From: Microbacteriaceae bacterium X2B
Lineage (GTDB): Bacteria > Actinomycetota > Actinomycetes > Actinomycetales > Microbacteriaceae
Reading direction: 5' to 3'
Length of the DNA: 64,000 nt
NCBI GenBank assembly: GCA_005502445.1
Contig: SCPB01000004.1
Location: 42,595 to 106,594, forward strand
This document shows, one piece after another, positions 43,228 through 54,384 of the stretch. The position numbers were made by a program, and so were the translations under genes. Within the stretch, counting starts at the first letter, position 1; each line of letters begins with the position of its first letter. Under the pieces are notes generated by a model, which ran no database searches, had not been told where the DNA came from, and saw only the letters and a program-made list of their open reading frames with translations.

Positions 43228-44091
43228 ATGGCGCACTCGACGGCTCCGGCGCAGCCGCTGCCGCTGAGCGGCGAGGCGCGCGCTGCCGTCGACCTGGCCT
43301 CCGGGTTGCTGCGCGGCGCCCGCATCGCGGTGCTGACGGGAGCGGGTATCAGCACCGACTCGGGAATCCCCGACTATCGCGGGGCGGGCGCTCCGGTCCG
43401 CACGCCGATGACCTACGGTCAGTTCCTCGCCGACGAGCCCTACCGCAAGCGCTACTGGGCCGGCAGTCACCTGGGGTGGCAGCGCTTCGCGGCAGCGCGG
43501 CCCAACGAGGGGCATCGCACCCTCGCCGAGTTGGAGGCGGGCGGCATCGTCGGCGGCATCATCACGCAGAACGTCGACGGGTTGCACGTGCGGGCGGGCT
43601 CGCGCCGCGTCGTCGACCTGCACGGCTCGATGGATCGCGTCACGTGCCTGCACTGCGGCCAGTTCTTCTCGCGCGAGGCGATCGCCGAGCGCATCGCGGC
43701 GCTCAATCCCTGGCTCGACCCGGCCGGCCCGCACGCGATCAACCCCGACGGCGACGCCGAGGTCGACGACGTGTCGGGGTTCGCGGTGCCCGAGTGCAGC
43801 GTCTGCGGCGGAACCCTCAAGCCCGACGTCGTGTTCTTCGGCGAATTCGTGCCGCCGGTGAAGTTCGAGGAGGCCCGCGGCATCGTCGCGCGCGCCGACG
43901 CGCTGCTCGTGCTCGGTTCCTCACTCGTGGTGAACTCGGGCGTGCGGCTCGTGGGGCTCGCCGCGAAGCGGCGCATCCCGACGATCATCGTCAACCGGGG
44001 CGAGACGAAGGCCGACGCCCGGGCTGCGGTTAAGATCGACGCGGGAACCTCCGAGACGCTCGCGGCACTCCGCGACGCGCTCATCGCCTGA
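43228..44091 (+). CDS. NAD-dependent protein deacylase, Sir2 family
   Basis: 287-residue sirtuin. NAD-binding GAGISTDSGIPDYRG, catalytic region TQNVDGLHVRAGSRRVVDLHGS with the active histidine, two zinc CxxC pairs (CLHCGQ and CSVCGG) and GSSLVVNSG. A Asp-rich insertion (NPDGDAEVDDVSGFAVPE) sits between the CxxC pairs, as in bacterial class II/macrobin-like sirtuins. GGAGG lies before the ATG. It is followed by a phosphatase gene after a 64-bp gap. Confidence 0.92.
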   Translation: MAHSTAPAQPLPLSGEARAAVDLASGLLRGARIAVLTGAGISTDSGIPDYRGAGAPVRTPMTYGQFLADEPYRKRYWAGSHLGWQRFAAARPNEGHRTLAELEAGGIVGGIITQNVDGLHVRAGSRRVVDLHGSMDRVTCLHCGQFFSREAIAERIAALNPWLDPAGPHAINPDGDAEVDDVSGFAVPECSVCGGTLKPDVVFFGEFVPPVKFEEARGIVARADALLVLGSSLVVNSGVRLVGLAAKRRIPTIIVNRGETKADARAAVKIDAGTSETLAALRDALIA

Positions 44092-44155
44092 ACGACGCCG
44101 ACCGCCGCGGTCGGCGAGAGGCTCCGGTCCCGCCGACCGCCACCGGAAGGATCGC

Positions 44156-44800
44156 ATGACCGCGTTCGCCCTCGTCCGCCACGGCGAGACCGATTGGAAC
44201 GCCCAGCGGCGCATCCAGGGATCCACCGACATCCCCCTCAACGCCATCGGGCGCGCCCAGGCCGCCGCGACGGGAACGCTGCTGCGCGGGCGCCAGTGGT
44301 CGCGCATCGTCGCCTCGCCGCTCGGGCGCGCCGCCGAGACGGCGGCGATCATCGCGGAGGCCGTCGGAATGCCGGGCCCCGAGCTCGACGCCGCCTTCGT
44401 CGAGCGCAACTACGGCGAGGCCGAGGGGCTCACGGGCGCCGAGCTCGATGCGCGGTTCCCCGAGGGCGTCGAGGTTCCGGGTCGCGAGTCCCGCGAGGCG
44501 GTGGCCGAGCGCGTCGTCGCCGCCCTGCATCGGCTCGCCGGCGAGCATCCGGGCGAGGCGATCATCGTCGTCGCCCACGGCGGGGTGATCCGCAGCGTGC
44601 TCGAATCGGTTGCCCCCGGTCGCCACCGCGAGCCGATCACGAACGGCTCGGTGCACTCCTTCCTGCACGCCGACGGCGATCTGAGTCTCGTGCTCTTCGA
44701 CGATCCGATCGACGAGCAGTCGATCTTCCCCCTCGCGGAGGACTTCGAGCTGCAGAACCCGCTCGCCCGCCGCGAGGGTCTCGACAAGGGCTCGCGCTGA
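44156..44800 (+). CDS. Histidine phosphatase (phosphoglycerate mutase-like)
   Basis: 214-residue enzyme of the branch 1 histidine phosphatases. Phosphohistidine motif LVRHGETDWN, second His in VVAHGGVIRSVLE, plus conserved Arg in SPLGRAAETA and Glu in FVERNYGEAEG. Substrate open: relatives act on phosphosugars or alpha-ribazole phosphate. GGAAGGA upstream of ATG. Stop overlaps the next start in TGATG. Confidence 0.88.
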   Translation: MTAFALVRHGETDWNAQRRIQGSTDIPLNAIGRAQAAATGTLLRGRQWSRIVASPLGRAAETAAIIAEAVGMPGPELDAAFVERNYGEAEGLTGAELDARFPEGVEVPGRESREAVAERVVAALHRLAGEHPGEAIIVVAHGGVIRSVLESVAPGRHREPITNGSVHSFLHADGDLSLVLFDDPIDEQSIFPLAEDFELQNPLARREGLDKGSR

Positions 44801-45276
44801 TGGCCTCGGGCGCCGAGCGCTTCGCCGCCGCGACCGCTCACCTGGGCCTGTCTCCGATCCGGATGCCCGACTCGACGCACACGGCGGCCGAGGCCGCGGC
44901 CGCCGTCGGCTGCGAGGTCGGCGCGATCGTGAAGTCGCTCGTCTTCGTCGCGCTCGACGGCGACGCACGTGTGCCGCTGCTCGCCCTCGTCGCCGGAGAC
45001 CACCGCGCCGACCTCGAGCTGCTCGCCCTAGCGGTCGGGGTCCCCGTCGAGAAGGCTGACGCGGCGACCGTCAAGGCGACGACGGGCTACTCGATCGGCG
45101 GGGTGCCGCCCATCGGGCATCCCCAGCCCGTGCGCACGCTCGTCGATGAGAGCCTGCTGCGCTACGAGAAGGTGTGGTCGGCGGCGGGTGACGCTCAGAC
45201 GGTGTTCCCCGCCGACCCCGAGCGGCTCGTCGCCTGGTCGGGCGGGGCGATCGCGCGCATCGCGACGACCGGCTGA
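44800..45276 (+). CDS. YbaK/EbsC family aminoacyl-tRNA deacylase-like protein
   Basis: 158-residue single-domain protein homologous to the editing domain of prolyl-tRNA synthetase. Conserved Lys in VGAIVKSLVF and the GYSIGGVPPIGHPQPV loop (GxxxP) are typical. Likely hydrolyses mischarged tRNA such as Cys- or Ala-tRNAPro. Coupled to the phosphatase gene. Convergent with a glycosyltransferase across 45 bp. Confidence 0.88.
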   Translation: MASGAERFAAATAHLGLSPIRMPDSTHTAAEAAAAVGCEVGAIVKSLVFVALDGDARVPLLALVAGDHRADLELLALAVGVPVEKADAATVKATTGYSIGGVPPIGHPQPVRTLVDESLLRYEKVWSAAGDAQTVFPADPERLVAWSGGAIARIATTG

Positions 45277-45321
45277 ACGTCCGAACCCTCGGGCGATTCG
45301 TGCTCGAGCGGCCTCCCCTGC

Positions 45322-46407
45322 TCAGCGACGCCCGGTCGCGGCGAGCTCGCGCAGCAGCTCCAGCAGGATGCCCGCGCTGCGCCCCCAGTCGAACCGCGCG
45401 GACTGCGCGTACCCGGCCCGCGATCGCGCCTCCCACTCCCCCGGGGCGAGAAGCTCGCGCACTCGCTGCGCGAACTGCGCCGCGTCGTCGGGAGCCGCGT
45501 AGAGCGCCGCCTCGCCGCCGATCTCGCGGAAGATCGGCGTGTCGGCCACGACCACCGGGGTTCCGCGACCCATCGCCTCGACGAGCGGGATGCCGAAGCC
45601 CTCGTCGCGCGAGGCGTGCACGAGCGCCGTCGCCCCGTCGAGGATCGAGGCGTACTCATCATCGCTCACGCCGTCGTAGACGACGAGGGCGCGCGGCGGC
45701 GCGAGCGCTTCGAGTCGCTCCCGGTCGGCGGGCCGGATGCGGCTCAGCAGGTGCAGCCGCGCGCCGGGCAGCGCGTGCAGGGCGCGCGCGAGCGTCTCGA
45801 CGTTCTTGTACGGCATGAACGAGCCCATGTAGACGAGCTCGACGCCCTCCGGGCGCGTGCGCTCGCGCGCAGCGGGCCGCGCGGCCGCGTTCGGCACGAC
45901 GACGACGCGCCGTCGGGTGAGGCGGCGGCGCGCGATGAGCGCCCGCGTCGTCTCGCTCACGGTGACCACCGCATCCGCCCGATTCAGCAGCAGCCGCTGC
46001 GGCCACCACGCCAGGTGGTACAGCCGCCAGAGCAGGCGCACGGGGCCGGGCAGGTCGTGCGGCGGCGTGCGATGAACGTAGTAGATGAGGTCGTGCAGCG
46101 TGAGCACGAGCGGGTACCGTCGCCCCCACGAGCCCATCGTCTGCATGGGGCTGAACACGACGTCGGGGCGGATGCGGTTGACCTGCGCCGCGACCCACGG
46201 CTCGCGCGCGCTCGTCGGCGCCGTCAGCCGCTGCACCGTGAGGCCGGGCGGCAGCTGCTCGAGCTGGCGGTCGTCGTGGATGAGCGCCACGAGCTCGTCG
46301 TCGTGCCCGAGCAGCGGCAGCAGAGCCTCGACGAGGCTCGCCGTGTAGCGGCTGATGCCGTCGTGGGTGCCGATGCGCACATAGCGGCAGTCGATCGCGA
46401 GCCTCAT
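45322..46407 (-). CDS. Glycosyltransferase family 4 (group 1)
   Basis: 361-residue GT-B glycosyltransferase. C-terminal donor site: VYMGSFMPYKNVETLARAL, then HASRDEGFGIPLVEAMGRGTPVV with the EX7E motif (DEGFGIPLVE). N-terminal DCRYVRIGTHDGISRYTASL resembles enzymes acting in mannosyl or polysaccharide synthesis. Acceptor unknown. Precedes the divergent-side alpha/beta hydrolase gene by ten bases on the same strand, so the two are co-transcribed. Confidence 0.87.
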   Translation of the reverse strand: MRLAIDCRYVRIGTHDGISRYTASLVEALLPLLGHDDELVALIHDDRQLEQLPPGLTVQRLTAPTSAREPWVAAQVNRIRPDVVFSPMQTMGSWGRRYPLVLTLHDLIYYVHRTPPHDLPGPVRLLWRLYHLAWWPQRLLLNRADAVVTVSETTRALIARRRLTRRRVVVVPNAAARPAARERTRPEGVELVYMGSFMPYKNVETLARALHALPGARLHLLSRIRPADRERLEALAPPRALVVYDGVSDDEYASILDGATALVHASRDEGFGIPLVEAMGRGTPVVVADTPIFREIGGEAALYAAPDDAAQFAQRVRELLAPGEWEARSRAGYAQSARFDWGRSAGILLELLRELAATGRR

Positions 46408-46417
46408 CGTCGCCGCC

Positions 46418-47302
46418 TCACGCGAGGAACGCGCGGATCGCGCGCGCCGCCGCGACCGGCGATTCGTAGTGGATGAGGTGGCCGACCCCGGGCACGACGA
46501 CGAGCCGCGCGTCGGGGAACAGCCGCTCGAGCCGGTGCTGGGCGGCCAGAGGCGTGATGTCGTCGTCCTCAGCGGCGATGAGGAGCGTCGGCACGCGCAC
46601 CTCGGCCGCGTAGTCGGAGACGTCGTGCGAGACGGAGGCGCGGAAGGCCTGCAGCAGGGTGTCGCGGTCGGCGAAGCCCGAGAAGTAGCGGTCGTGCTCC
46701 TCGTGGATCCAGCGCCGCAGCGCCTTCTGCCGCGTCTTCGCCATCGACTCGCTCATGATGCGCGTGATGAGCCGGCTGCGCAGCAGCGCGAAGCCCGCTC
46801 GCTCGGGGAGGGCCGCGCCGAGCCGGTAGAAGGCGACCGCTGCGCGGGTCAGGATGCCCCGGGGGCCTGAGAGGGCCGGCTGACCGATCGGGTTCACGAG
46901 CACCGATCGCGGCGTCGGCACACCGCCGGCGATCGCCCCCGCCACGACGATCGAGCCGAAGCTGTGACCGAGCAGCGCCGCCGTGCCGCGCACCTCCAGC
47001 GCGCCGAGCAGGGCGTCGAGCCAGGCGGCATAGCCGGCGATGTCGTGCTCGCGGTCGGGCAGGGGCGCCGAGGCGCCGAAGCCGGGCAGGTCGGGGGCGA
47101 TGATGCGCAGCTCCGGCAGCTGGGCGATGACGGGCTCGAGGCCGTGGTGGTCACCGCGGAACCCGTGCACCACGACGAGCGTGCGAGGCGCGTCGAGCGG
47201 TCCGTACTCGACGACGTGCGTGCGGGCGCCGAGGACCTCGAGGTCGCGATCGCGACGCGGGATCGCCTGGAGGGCGGCGGCGTATGGGGAGGGCGCGGGC
47301 AT
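46418..47302 (-). CDS. Alpha/beta-fold hydrolase
   Basis: 294 residues. Oxyanion/loop VVHGFRGDHHGLEPV, nucleophile in LLGHSFGSIVV, acid in AAEDDDITPLAAQ and histidine in VPGVGHLIHYE: a complete triad. No signal peptide. Start at ATG 47302; the frame is open upstream into the neighbour's region but without homology. First gene of a two-gene unit with the glycosyltransferase. Substrate unknown. Confidence 0.87.
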   Translation of the reverse strand: MPAPSPYAAALQAIPRRDRDLEVLGARTHVVEYGPLDAPRTLVVVHGFRGDHHGLEPVIAQLPELRIIAPDLPGFGASAPLPDREHDIAGYAAWLDALLGALEVRGTAALLGHSFGSIVVAGAIAGGVPTPRSVLVNPIGQPALSGPRGILTRAAVAFYRLGAALPERAGFALLRSRLITRIMSESMAKTRQKALRRWIHEEHDRYFSGFADRDTLLQAFRASVSHDVSDYAAEVRVPTLLIAAEDDDITPLAAQHRLERLFPDARLVVVPGVGHLIHYESPVAAARAIRAFLA

Positions 47303-47423
47303 CCCGCCCAGTCTAGGTCGGCGCGCGTGCGCGAGGTGCGGCGGCACCCGGTCTACAGTTGTTCGCGGTCGTGGCTCGCGCGATCCGCGCCGCCTCTGTC
47401 TTCCGCACCCGCCGAGGAGCTCC

Positions 47424-49172
<1,749 letters not shown>

Positions 49173-49181
49173 GCTCGCGGC

Positions 49182-49871
49182 ATGAGCCACTGGAGCGACA
49201 CCCTCGCCGTCTTCGATCTCGAGACGACGGGGGTGGATGTCTCGACCGCTCGCATCGTCACGGCACACGTGGGCGTCATCGACGCCTCGGGCGCTCCCCT
49301 CGAGTCGTGGTCGTGGCTCGCCGACCCGGGCGTCGAGATCCCTGCCGGGGCGACCGCCGTGCACGGCATCACGACGGAGCGCGCTCGCGCCGAGGGGCGT
49401 CCGGCCGCGGAGGTCGTCGCAGAGCTCGTGGATGCTCTGCGCACGCTCCTCGCACGACCCCTGCCGCTCGTGGTCTACAACGCGCCATACGACCTCAGCC
49501 TGCTGCGCCACGAGGCCCGGCGCCACGGCGTGGAGCCGCTCGCCGACCCCGCCCCCGTCGTCGACCCGCTCGTGATCGACAAGGCCGTCGACCGCTACCG
49601 CAAGGGCAAGCGCACGCTCGAGGCCGCGGCCGCGCACTACGGCGTCGTCCTCACGGGCGCGCACGACGCCGCGGCCGACGCGATCGCCGCGGGCCGGGTC
49701 GCGCAGGCGCTCGCGCGGAAGCACGAGGCCGCTCTGCCCGACGACCTCGCGGCGCTGCACGGCGCGCAGATGTCGTGGCACGACCAGCAGTGCGACTCGT
49801 TCGAGGACTACATGCGCCGCGAGCGCGACCACCGCTTCACGGCCGACCGCGGCTGGCCGACCCGAGTCTGA
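49182..49871 (+). CDS. DEDDh 3'-5' exonuclease, DNA polymerase III epsilon-like
   Basis: 229-residue exonuclease. Exo I VFDLETTGVD, Exo II YNAPYDLSLL and Exo III HDAAADA with the catalytic histidine. Widespread in Actinobacteria as a stand-alone epsilon-like proofreader (RNase T superfamily). Short N-terminus SHWSDTLA before Exo I fits ATG 49182, nine bases after treS, so both probably share a transcript. Precise partner unknown. Confidence 0.9.
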   Translation: MSHWSDTLAVFDLETTGVDVSTARIVTAHVGVIDASGAPLESWSWLADPGVEIPAGATAVHGITTERARAEGRPAAEVVAELVDALRTLLARPLPLVVYNAPYDLSLLRHEARRHGVEPLADPAPVVDPLVIDKAVDRYRKGKRTLEAAAAHYGVVLTGAHDAAADAIAAGRVAQALARKHEAALPDDLAALHGAQMSWHDQQCDSFEDYMRRERDHRFTADRGWPTRV

Positions 49872-50038
49872 CCGCAGGGAACCGGCTCGTCCACGACTTG
49901 GGGGCGTTTTCGGAGATGGGTCGGCAGCCGCACAGCTCAGGGGGCGGATCACGTTGGCAAGCTGAAGGATCTTGTTGTGGAGGGGTCCTCCGAGACTCTC
50001 TGTCGCTCGCGTTGCGACCAATGTGGCAGCCAGGTAGG
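49872..50038. other. Left junction of a low-GC insert, no gene
   Basis: 167 bp in which base composition falls from the high-GC backbone towards about 55-60% GC. No intact frame with recognisable features is seen. It marks the boundary of the lipoprotein/protease cassette that follows. Confidence 0.5.
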
Positions 50039-50482
50039 TCAGCTTTTCGGCGAGACCACCCAGAAGTTGTCGGCCCCCTCGGGTAGAGCGGTGCCGGCAA
50101 TCGAGTTGCCCTCACCCCCGGCGAGTCGAATGGGTTCACCTGGCCCCGGTATCGCCCAGCCCGAAATTTCGCCAGCCAGATCAAACTCGGCGACGGCATC
50201 CTCGCGGGTTAAGTTGAAAAGGGGGATGAACACCTCAGCGCCGGTCCTCACCGCGAGCAGACCGTCCACGATGTCCGTGGTCCCTTCGAGTAGGGCGCTA
50301 TCTCCACCCATCGTCGACTGCCCAGAGACTAAAACCTCTAAGGTACCCCAATCGGCATCTAGCGGGACTCTTTGAATACCGTCAGGGACTTGCGTTGATG
50401 TGCATGAAATGAGCGCGAAGCTCAGCGTCAAACAGATTAGTACTGCGGCTCGTCGACGATCCGAAAAATTAGCCGTAGACAA
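50039..50482 (-). CDS. Putative lipoprotein of unknown function
   Basis: 147 residues from a TTG start at 50482 inside the end of the protease gene. This start is chosen because it gives a normal signal: basic SDRRR, hydrophobic AAVLICLTLSFA and lipobox LISC (Cys27). The rest is acidic and Gly-rich with DWGTLEVLVSGQS and LFNLTREDAVAEFDLAGEISGWAIPG, resembling nothing I know. Composition is lower in GC than neighbouring genes. The 14-bp overlap and shared strand tie it to the protease, suggesting a partner or inhibitor, which is speculation. Confidence 0.6.
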   Translation of the reverse strand: MSTANFSDRRRAAVLICLTLSFALISCTSTQVPDGIQRVPLDADWGTLEVLVSGQSTMGGDSALLEGTTDIVDGLLAVRTGAEVFIPLFNLTREDAVAEFDLAGEISGWAIPGPGEPIRLAGGEGNSIAGTALPEGADNFWVVSPKS

Positions 50483-51710
50483 TTGCGACGCCCAGCGATC
50501 CGAAGTAATTACCCGAGGTGAATACGGAAAACGACGTTGAACCGCCTTTATGGATCCCATAGGCTGATCCGCTCGCGGCCCACGGACCGCCGCTATCGCC
50601 CCCCTGAGTAGAGGCTCCGACTCGAACCCATGTTGCTGAGCACGTGGTGCCCGGACAAGCATCTGTCCATGTAGGCGTGTAGGAGATGCTGTTAATGGTC
50701 CCACACCGATAGCCGCTGGTCTTGCCTCGCGAGCAGACGTAATCCCCGAGTTGCTGGCTTTGAGAGGTCGAAGAGGTAACCGTGACAGTTGAAGATGTGC
50801 TCGGCCCGTAGTAGCGCGCATATACCGTGCCCGAGATCGTGTGCCACTGCAAGTCTGCGGAGGCAGAGCGCACTTCGGACTGGTAGGTCATAGCATAACT
50901 GCCGGGGAACCCGTAGATACTATAGGACTGACTATTGCCACAATGACCTGCCGTCAGAAGTCCTCTTGTCCCCGCAGAGTTTCTTACTGCGAACCCGGAG
51001 GTGCAGGTCGACAGAGGCAAGCCCCCGCTGTTGGTATCTCCGGCTCCGACAGGAGATATCTCGACAAGCAAGTTGCCGGTGGGCACGCCTAGAGACATCG
51101 CAAGACCGTCGATCATTTCGGGTGTCACCTCTGAGGAGGTGCTCCCAGGAATCGAAATATCTGCGATGACACTTCGCCCGAGATCAGATTTTCCGACTCC
51201 TTCGAAGATGAAGGGAGTCACCGAGGATGCTGCTGCCTGTAGCTGCGCATTGGTGAAGCGGTAGGGCTCGTTGGATGACTCTGTGACCATGACACGAGGA
51301 TCTAGCGCTTCAATCGCCTCGACCAGTTTGCGAGGAGCGTCTTTCGCAAGATTCACTTCCAGCCAGGGATCACTCCCATGGTGCAGTTGTGTTCCGACCA
51401 GCCAGGTGGCAGCAAGGAGATGCGCATCTGCTTCGATTGGGCCGATCGTGTCCTGCAGTTCGAGATTGACTCGGGCGTCGGCGAGAGAGACTCCGTATTC
51501 GGCCGCATACTGCGAAATGGCTTCGTCGGGCCACGTTGAACCGGCGCCTGCCTCGAACGTTTCGTTCGGTGGTCGCTCTGTCGACGCGAACTTCACCTGA
51601 GAGGGCGCTGCGGTCACCTGCGAGGGCACGGTGGTGGCTGCTCCTATGAGAATGAGAGCCGCTGTAAGGCTCAGCCAATTCCGTCTGTGCGTGGTTGGCC
51701 CTGCGCCCAT
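50469..51710 (-). CDS. Secreted S1-family serine protease with propeptide (streptogrisin/alpha-lytic type)
   Basis: 413-residue secreted protease. Signal peptide (THRRNWLSLTAALILIGAATTVPSQ-like, residues 8-34), a pro-region of about 200 residues, then the catalytic domain with LLTAGHCGN (H256), SADLQWH (D286) and QGGDSGGPW (S373). Cysteines at about 236/257, 326/336 and 352/357 suggest three disulfides, fitting an extracellular enzyme. Start ATG 51710 with AGGAAGG upstream. GC content is lower than the surrounding genome, and codon use includes AGA, ATA and TTA-like rare codons, indicating recent acquisition. A textbook promoter lies upstream. Confidence 0.88.
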   Translation of the reverse strand: MGAGPTTHRRNWLSLTAALILIGAATTVPSQVTAAPSQVKFASTERPPNETFEAGAGSTWPDEAISQYAAEYGVSLADARVNLELQDTIGPIEADAHLLAATWLVGTQLHHGSDPWLEVNLAKDAPRKLVEAIEALDPRVMVTESSNEPYRFTNAQLQAAASSVTPFIFEGVGKSDLGRSVIADISIPGSTSSEVTPEMIDGLAMSLGVPTGNLLVEISPVGAGDTNSGGLPLSTCTSGFAVRNSAGTRGLLTAGHCGNSQSYSIYGFPGSYAMTYQSEVRSASADLQWHTISGTVYARYYGPSTSSTVTVTSSTSQSQQLGDYVCSRGKTSGYRCGTINSISYTPTWTDACPGTTCSATWVRVGASTQGGDSGGPWAASGSAYGIHKGGSTSFSVFTSGNYFGSLGVAIVYG

Positions 51711-51984
51711 GATGCGAACCTTCCTCGATCTATTCGCGAAAGTACTCCGGACATTTAGGTGTGTCAAGAGTGTTCGTCACTTAACTCCGCTGATTTTCAT
51801 AGCGAGCATCCGCCCAGGACCCCCGACGTGGTGAGATTCACACGGGCGTGCTCGCTCTCTGCGAGATCCGCTGGCCGTCGTCCACTCGCAAGTGGGGCCG
51901 ATACGTCTGGATTGCGCGAGGGGCGCCAGTCGGATCCTTGCCTACTCTCCGCCGTGGAGAAGGAGGTGTAGTAGTAGACGGAAA
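51711..51984. other. Low-GC intergenic region, protease leader and right junction
   Basis: 274 bp without a supportable gene. It holds the protease promoter (51739-51767) and grades back to high GC by about 51960, before the L31 terminator. No direct repeat flanking the insert was found by eye. Confidence 0.55.
51739..51767 (-). promoter_or_regulatory. Sigma70-type promoter of the protease gene
   Basis: On the minus strand TTGACA (51762-51767) and TACTTT (51739-51744) are separated by exactly 17 bp. Predicted start lies about 22 bases before the protease ATG. The perfect -35 makes this one of the strongest-looking promoters in the window. Confidence 0.82.
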
Positions 51985-52012
51985 AGGGCCCCGCCTGACG
52001 GCGGGACCCTTC
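51985..52012 (-). terminator. Terminator of the L31 gene
   Basis: GC-rich 12-bp stem (one mismatch) with a TGAC loop: AAGGGCCCCGCC against GGCGGGACCCTT, followed on the minus strand by TTCC. Located 17 bp after the L31 stop. Confidence 0.82.
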
Positions 52013-52028
52013 GCGGTGCTGTTGAGGA

Positions 52029-52277
52029 CTACTTGCCGAAGCTCTTGAAGCGCTGGTTGAACTTCTCGACGCGACCGGCGCTGTCCATGATGCGCTGCTT
52101 GCCCGTGTAGAAGGGGTGCGAGGCCGACGAGATCTCGACGTCGATGACGGGGTACTCCACGCCGTCGAGCTCGATCGTCTTGTCGCTCGACACGGTCGAG
52201 CGGGTGAGGAAGGTCTCCCCCGACGCGAGGTCGCGGAAGACGACGGCCTTGTACTCGGGGTGGATGTCAGTCTTCAT
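52029..52277 (-). CDS. rpmE2: 50S ribosomal protein L31, type B
   Basis: 82 residues, [16 protein letters not shown] and the C-terminal [22 protein letters not shown] are diagnostic. It lacks the zinc-binding cysteines of type A L31, so it is the zinc-independent paralogue that replaces it under zinc limitation in many bacteria, often under Zur control. No convincing Zur box was seen upstream. AAGGA lies seven bases before the ATG. Single-gene unit with its own terminator. Confidence 0.95.
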   Translation of the reverse strand: MKTDIHPEYKAVVFRDLASGETFLTRSTVSSDKTIELDGVEYPVIDVEISSASHPFYTGKQRIMDSAGRVEKFNQRFKSFGK

Positions 52278-52404
52278 GAACGGTTCCTTGGATTCGTGAT
52301 CAACGGGTTGCCCCCGTTGCGGGCAGAAAGATGGGCGGTGGCAGGCTGAACCTGCGAGGCCGACTCTCAAGACTAGCAGAGCCGAGCGGTGACGACCGGG
52401 CGGA

Positions 52405-53187
52405 TCAGGCGGCGCGGGCGGCGAATCGGTCGCCGTCGCGCTGCACCTGCAGGGTCAGGCCGAAGGTGCTGCTGAGGTGCTCGCCCGTGATGATCTCATC
52501 GAGCGGCCCCGCGGCCGTGACCCGGCCGTCGGCGAGCAGGAGGGCGTGGGTGAACCCCGCGGGGATCTCCTCGACGTGGTGCGTGACCATGATCATCGCG
52601 GGCGAATCGGGCGAGCTCGCGAAGTCTCCGAGGAGGCCCACGAGTTCCTCCCTCGCGCCGAGGTCGAGGCTCGCCGCGGGCTCGTCGAGCAGCAGCAACT
52701 CGGGGTCGGTCATGATCGAGCGCGCGATCTGCACGCGCTTCTGCTCGCCGTCGCTCAGGCTGCCGAAACGGCGCTCCTCGAAGCGATCGAGCTTCCACTC
52801 GCGCAGCACACGGCGCGCACGGCGCTCGTCGACGTCCTCGTACTCCTCGTTCCAGCGGCCCGTGACGGAGTGCGCGGCGGTCATGACGACGTCGATGACG
52901 CGCTCACTGCCGGGAACCTTCCGTGCCATGGCCGTCGAGGCGAAGCCGATGCGCGGTCGAAGCGACGCGAGGTCGCTGCGGCCGACCTCCTCGTCGAGCA
53001 CCGTCACGCGACCGCGCGAGGCGTGCAGCATCGATGAGGCGAGTTGCAGCAGCGTCGTCTTGCCGGCGCCGTTCGGGCCGAGCACGACCCAGCGGTCGGC
53101 GTCATCCACGCTCCAGTGCACCTCGCTGAGAATGGAAGTGCCGTCGCGGGTGACAGAGACATCATCGAACTCGAGAACGCTGGCCAT
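52405..53187 (-). CDS. ABC transporter ATP-binding protein (stand-alone)
   Basis: 260-residue ATPase with Walker [13 protein letters not shown], signature [14 protein letters not shown], Walker [15 protein letters not shown] and H-loop VTHHVEEI. The closest look is to iron-siderophore/MolC-like or YbbL-type cytosolic ATPases. No permease gene is adjacent, so partner is unknown. 12 bp downstream of the glgM stop on the same strand. Confidence 0.87.
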   Translation of the reverse strand: MASVLEFDDVSVTRDGTSILSEVHWSVDDADRWVVLGPNGAGKTTLLQLASSMLHASRGRVTVLDEEVGRSDLASLRPRIGFASTAMARKVPGSERVIDVVMTAAHSVTGRWNEEYEDVDERRARRVLREWKLDRFEERRFGSLSDGEQKRVQIARSIMTDPELLLLDEPAASLDLGAREELVGLLGDFASSPDSPAMIMVTHHVEEIPAGFTHALLLADGRVTAAGPLDEIITGEHLSSTFGLTLQVQRDGDRFAARAA

Positions 53188-53199
53188 GATGCTCCCAGC

Positions 53200-54384
53200 C
53201 TAGACGAGCAGGCTCGCGTAGAGGGCTCGCGTGCGCTCCGCGATGGCATCCCAGGCGAAGTGCTGCTCGGCACGCGCGCGACCCGCTGCGCCCATGGCGG
53301 CCGCCGTCTGCGGGTCACCGACGACCTCCGCGAGCACGCCGGCCAGATCGGCGATGAATCGCTCGGGGTCGACCGGAGTGCCTGTCCCGTCCTGCACCTG
53401 TTCGATCGGCACGAGCCGACCGGTGACGCCGTCGTCGACGACCTCCGGAATGCCGCCGGTCGCCGTGCCGACGACGGCGACGCCGCACGCCATGGCCTCG
53501 AGGTTCACGATGCCGAGCGGCTCGTAGACGCTCGGGCACACGAACGCGGTGGCGTGAGACAGCACCGCGGCGAGATCGCGCTGCGAGAGCATCCTCTCGA
53601 TCCAGACGACGCCCGTGCGCTCCGCCTGCAGCGCAGCGACGCCGTTCTGCACCTCGCGAAGGATCTCCGGGGTGTCGGGAGCACCGGCGCACAGCACGAG
53701 CTGCACCTCCGCCGGCAGTCGGCGAGCCGCCTCGAGCAGGTACGGCAGGCCCTTCTGACGCGTGATGCGACCGACGAAGACGATCGTGGGGCGGTCGGGG
53801 TCGATGCCCAGGGTGCGCACGAAGTCGTGGTCGATCGTGCGCTGCCAGCCGTCGAGGTCGATGCCGTTGTGGATCACGCCGACGCGCGACTCGTCGAGCT
53901 GCTGGTAGCAGCGCAGGATGTCCCGGCGCATGCCGTCGCTCACGGCGATGATCGCGTCGGCGGTCTCGAAGGCTTCGCGCTCGATCCAGCTCGAGATCCG
54001 GTAGCCGCCGCCGAGCTGCTCTGCCTTCCAGGGGCGCAGCGGCTCGAGGCTGTGCGCCGTGACGACGTGCGGGATCCCGTGCAGCATCGAGGCGAGCTGC
54101 CCGGCGGCGTTCGCGTACCAGGTGTGAGAGTGCACGATGTCGGCGCCGTCGACGTCGTCGGCGATCGCGAGGTCGACGCCGAGAGTGGCCAGAGCGGGGT
54201 TCGCGGACGAGAGCGCACCGGGCACGAGGTAGGCGTGCGTGTCGGCCTCGTTGCGCGGCGCGCCGAAGCAGCGGACCCGCACATCGATGTCGTGACGCAG
54301 GGCTCGCACGAGCTCGGCGACGTGCACGCCGGCCCCTCCGTAGACCTCGGGCGGATACTCACGGGAGATGACGTCGACGCGCAT
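53200..54384 (-). CDS. glgM: GT4 glycogen-synthase-like enzyme (GlgM, maltose-1-phosphate synthase type)
   Basis: 394-residue GT4 glycosyltransferase. The N-terminus [21 protein letters not shown] and the donor site [20 protein letters not shown] place it in the actinobacterial glycogen-synthase family, which in M. tuberculosis (Rv1212c) makes maltose-1-phosphate from ADP-glucose and glucose-1-phosphate. It is shorter than bacterial GT5 GlgA (about 470). Divergent from glgC, whose product supplies ADP-glucose. Only seven bases separate a TAGCGT element from its ATG, so the mRNA is probably leaderless. Confidence 0.9.
   Translation of the reverse strand: MRVDVISREYPPEVYGGAGVHVAELVRALRHDIDVRVRCFGAPRNEADTHAYLVPGALSSANPALATLGVDLAIADDVDGADIVHSHTWYANAAGQLASMLHGIPHVVTAHSLEPLRPWKAEQLGGGYRISSWIEREAFETADAIIAVSDGMRRDILRCYQQLDESRVGVIHNGIDLDGWQRTIDHDFVRTLGIDPDRPTIVFVGRITRQKGLPYLLEAARRLPAEVQLVLCAGAPDTPEILREVQNGVAALQAERTGVVWIERMLSQRDLAAVLSHATAFVCPSVYEPLGIVNLEAMACGVAVVGTATGGIPEVVDDGVTGRLVPIEQVQDGTGTPVDPERFIADLAGVLAEVVGDPQTAAAMGAAGRARAEQHFAWDAIAERTRALYASLLV

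Noticed and set aside
52278..52404. Zur box upstream of type B L31
   Set aside because: Expected from the family, but no convincing symmetric AT-rich site could be found; only a family-level expectation remains.
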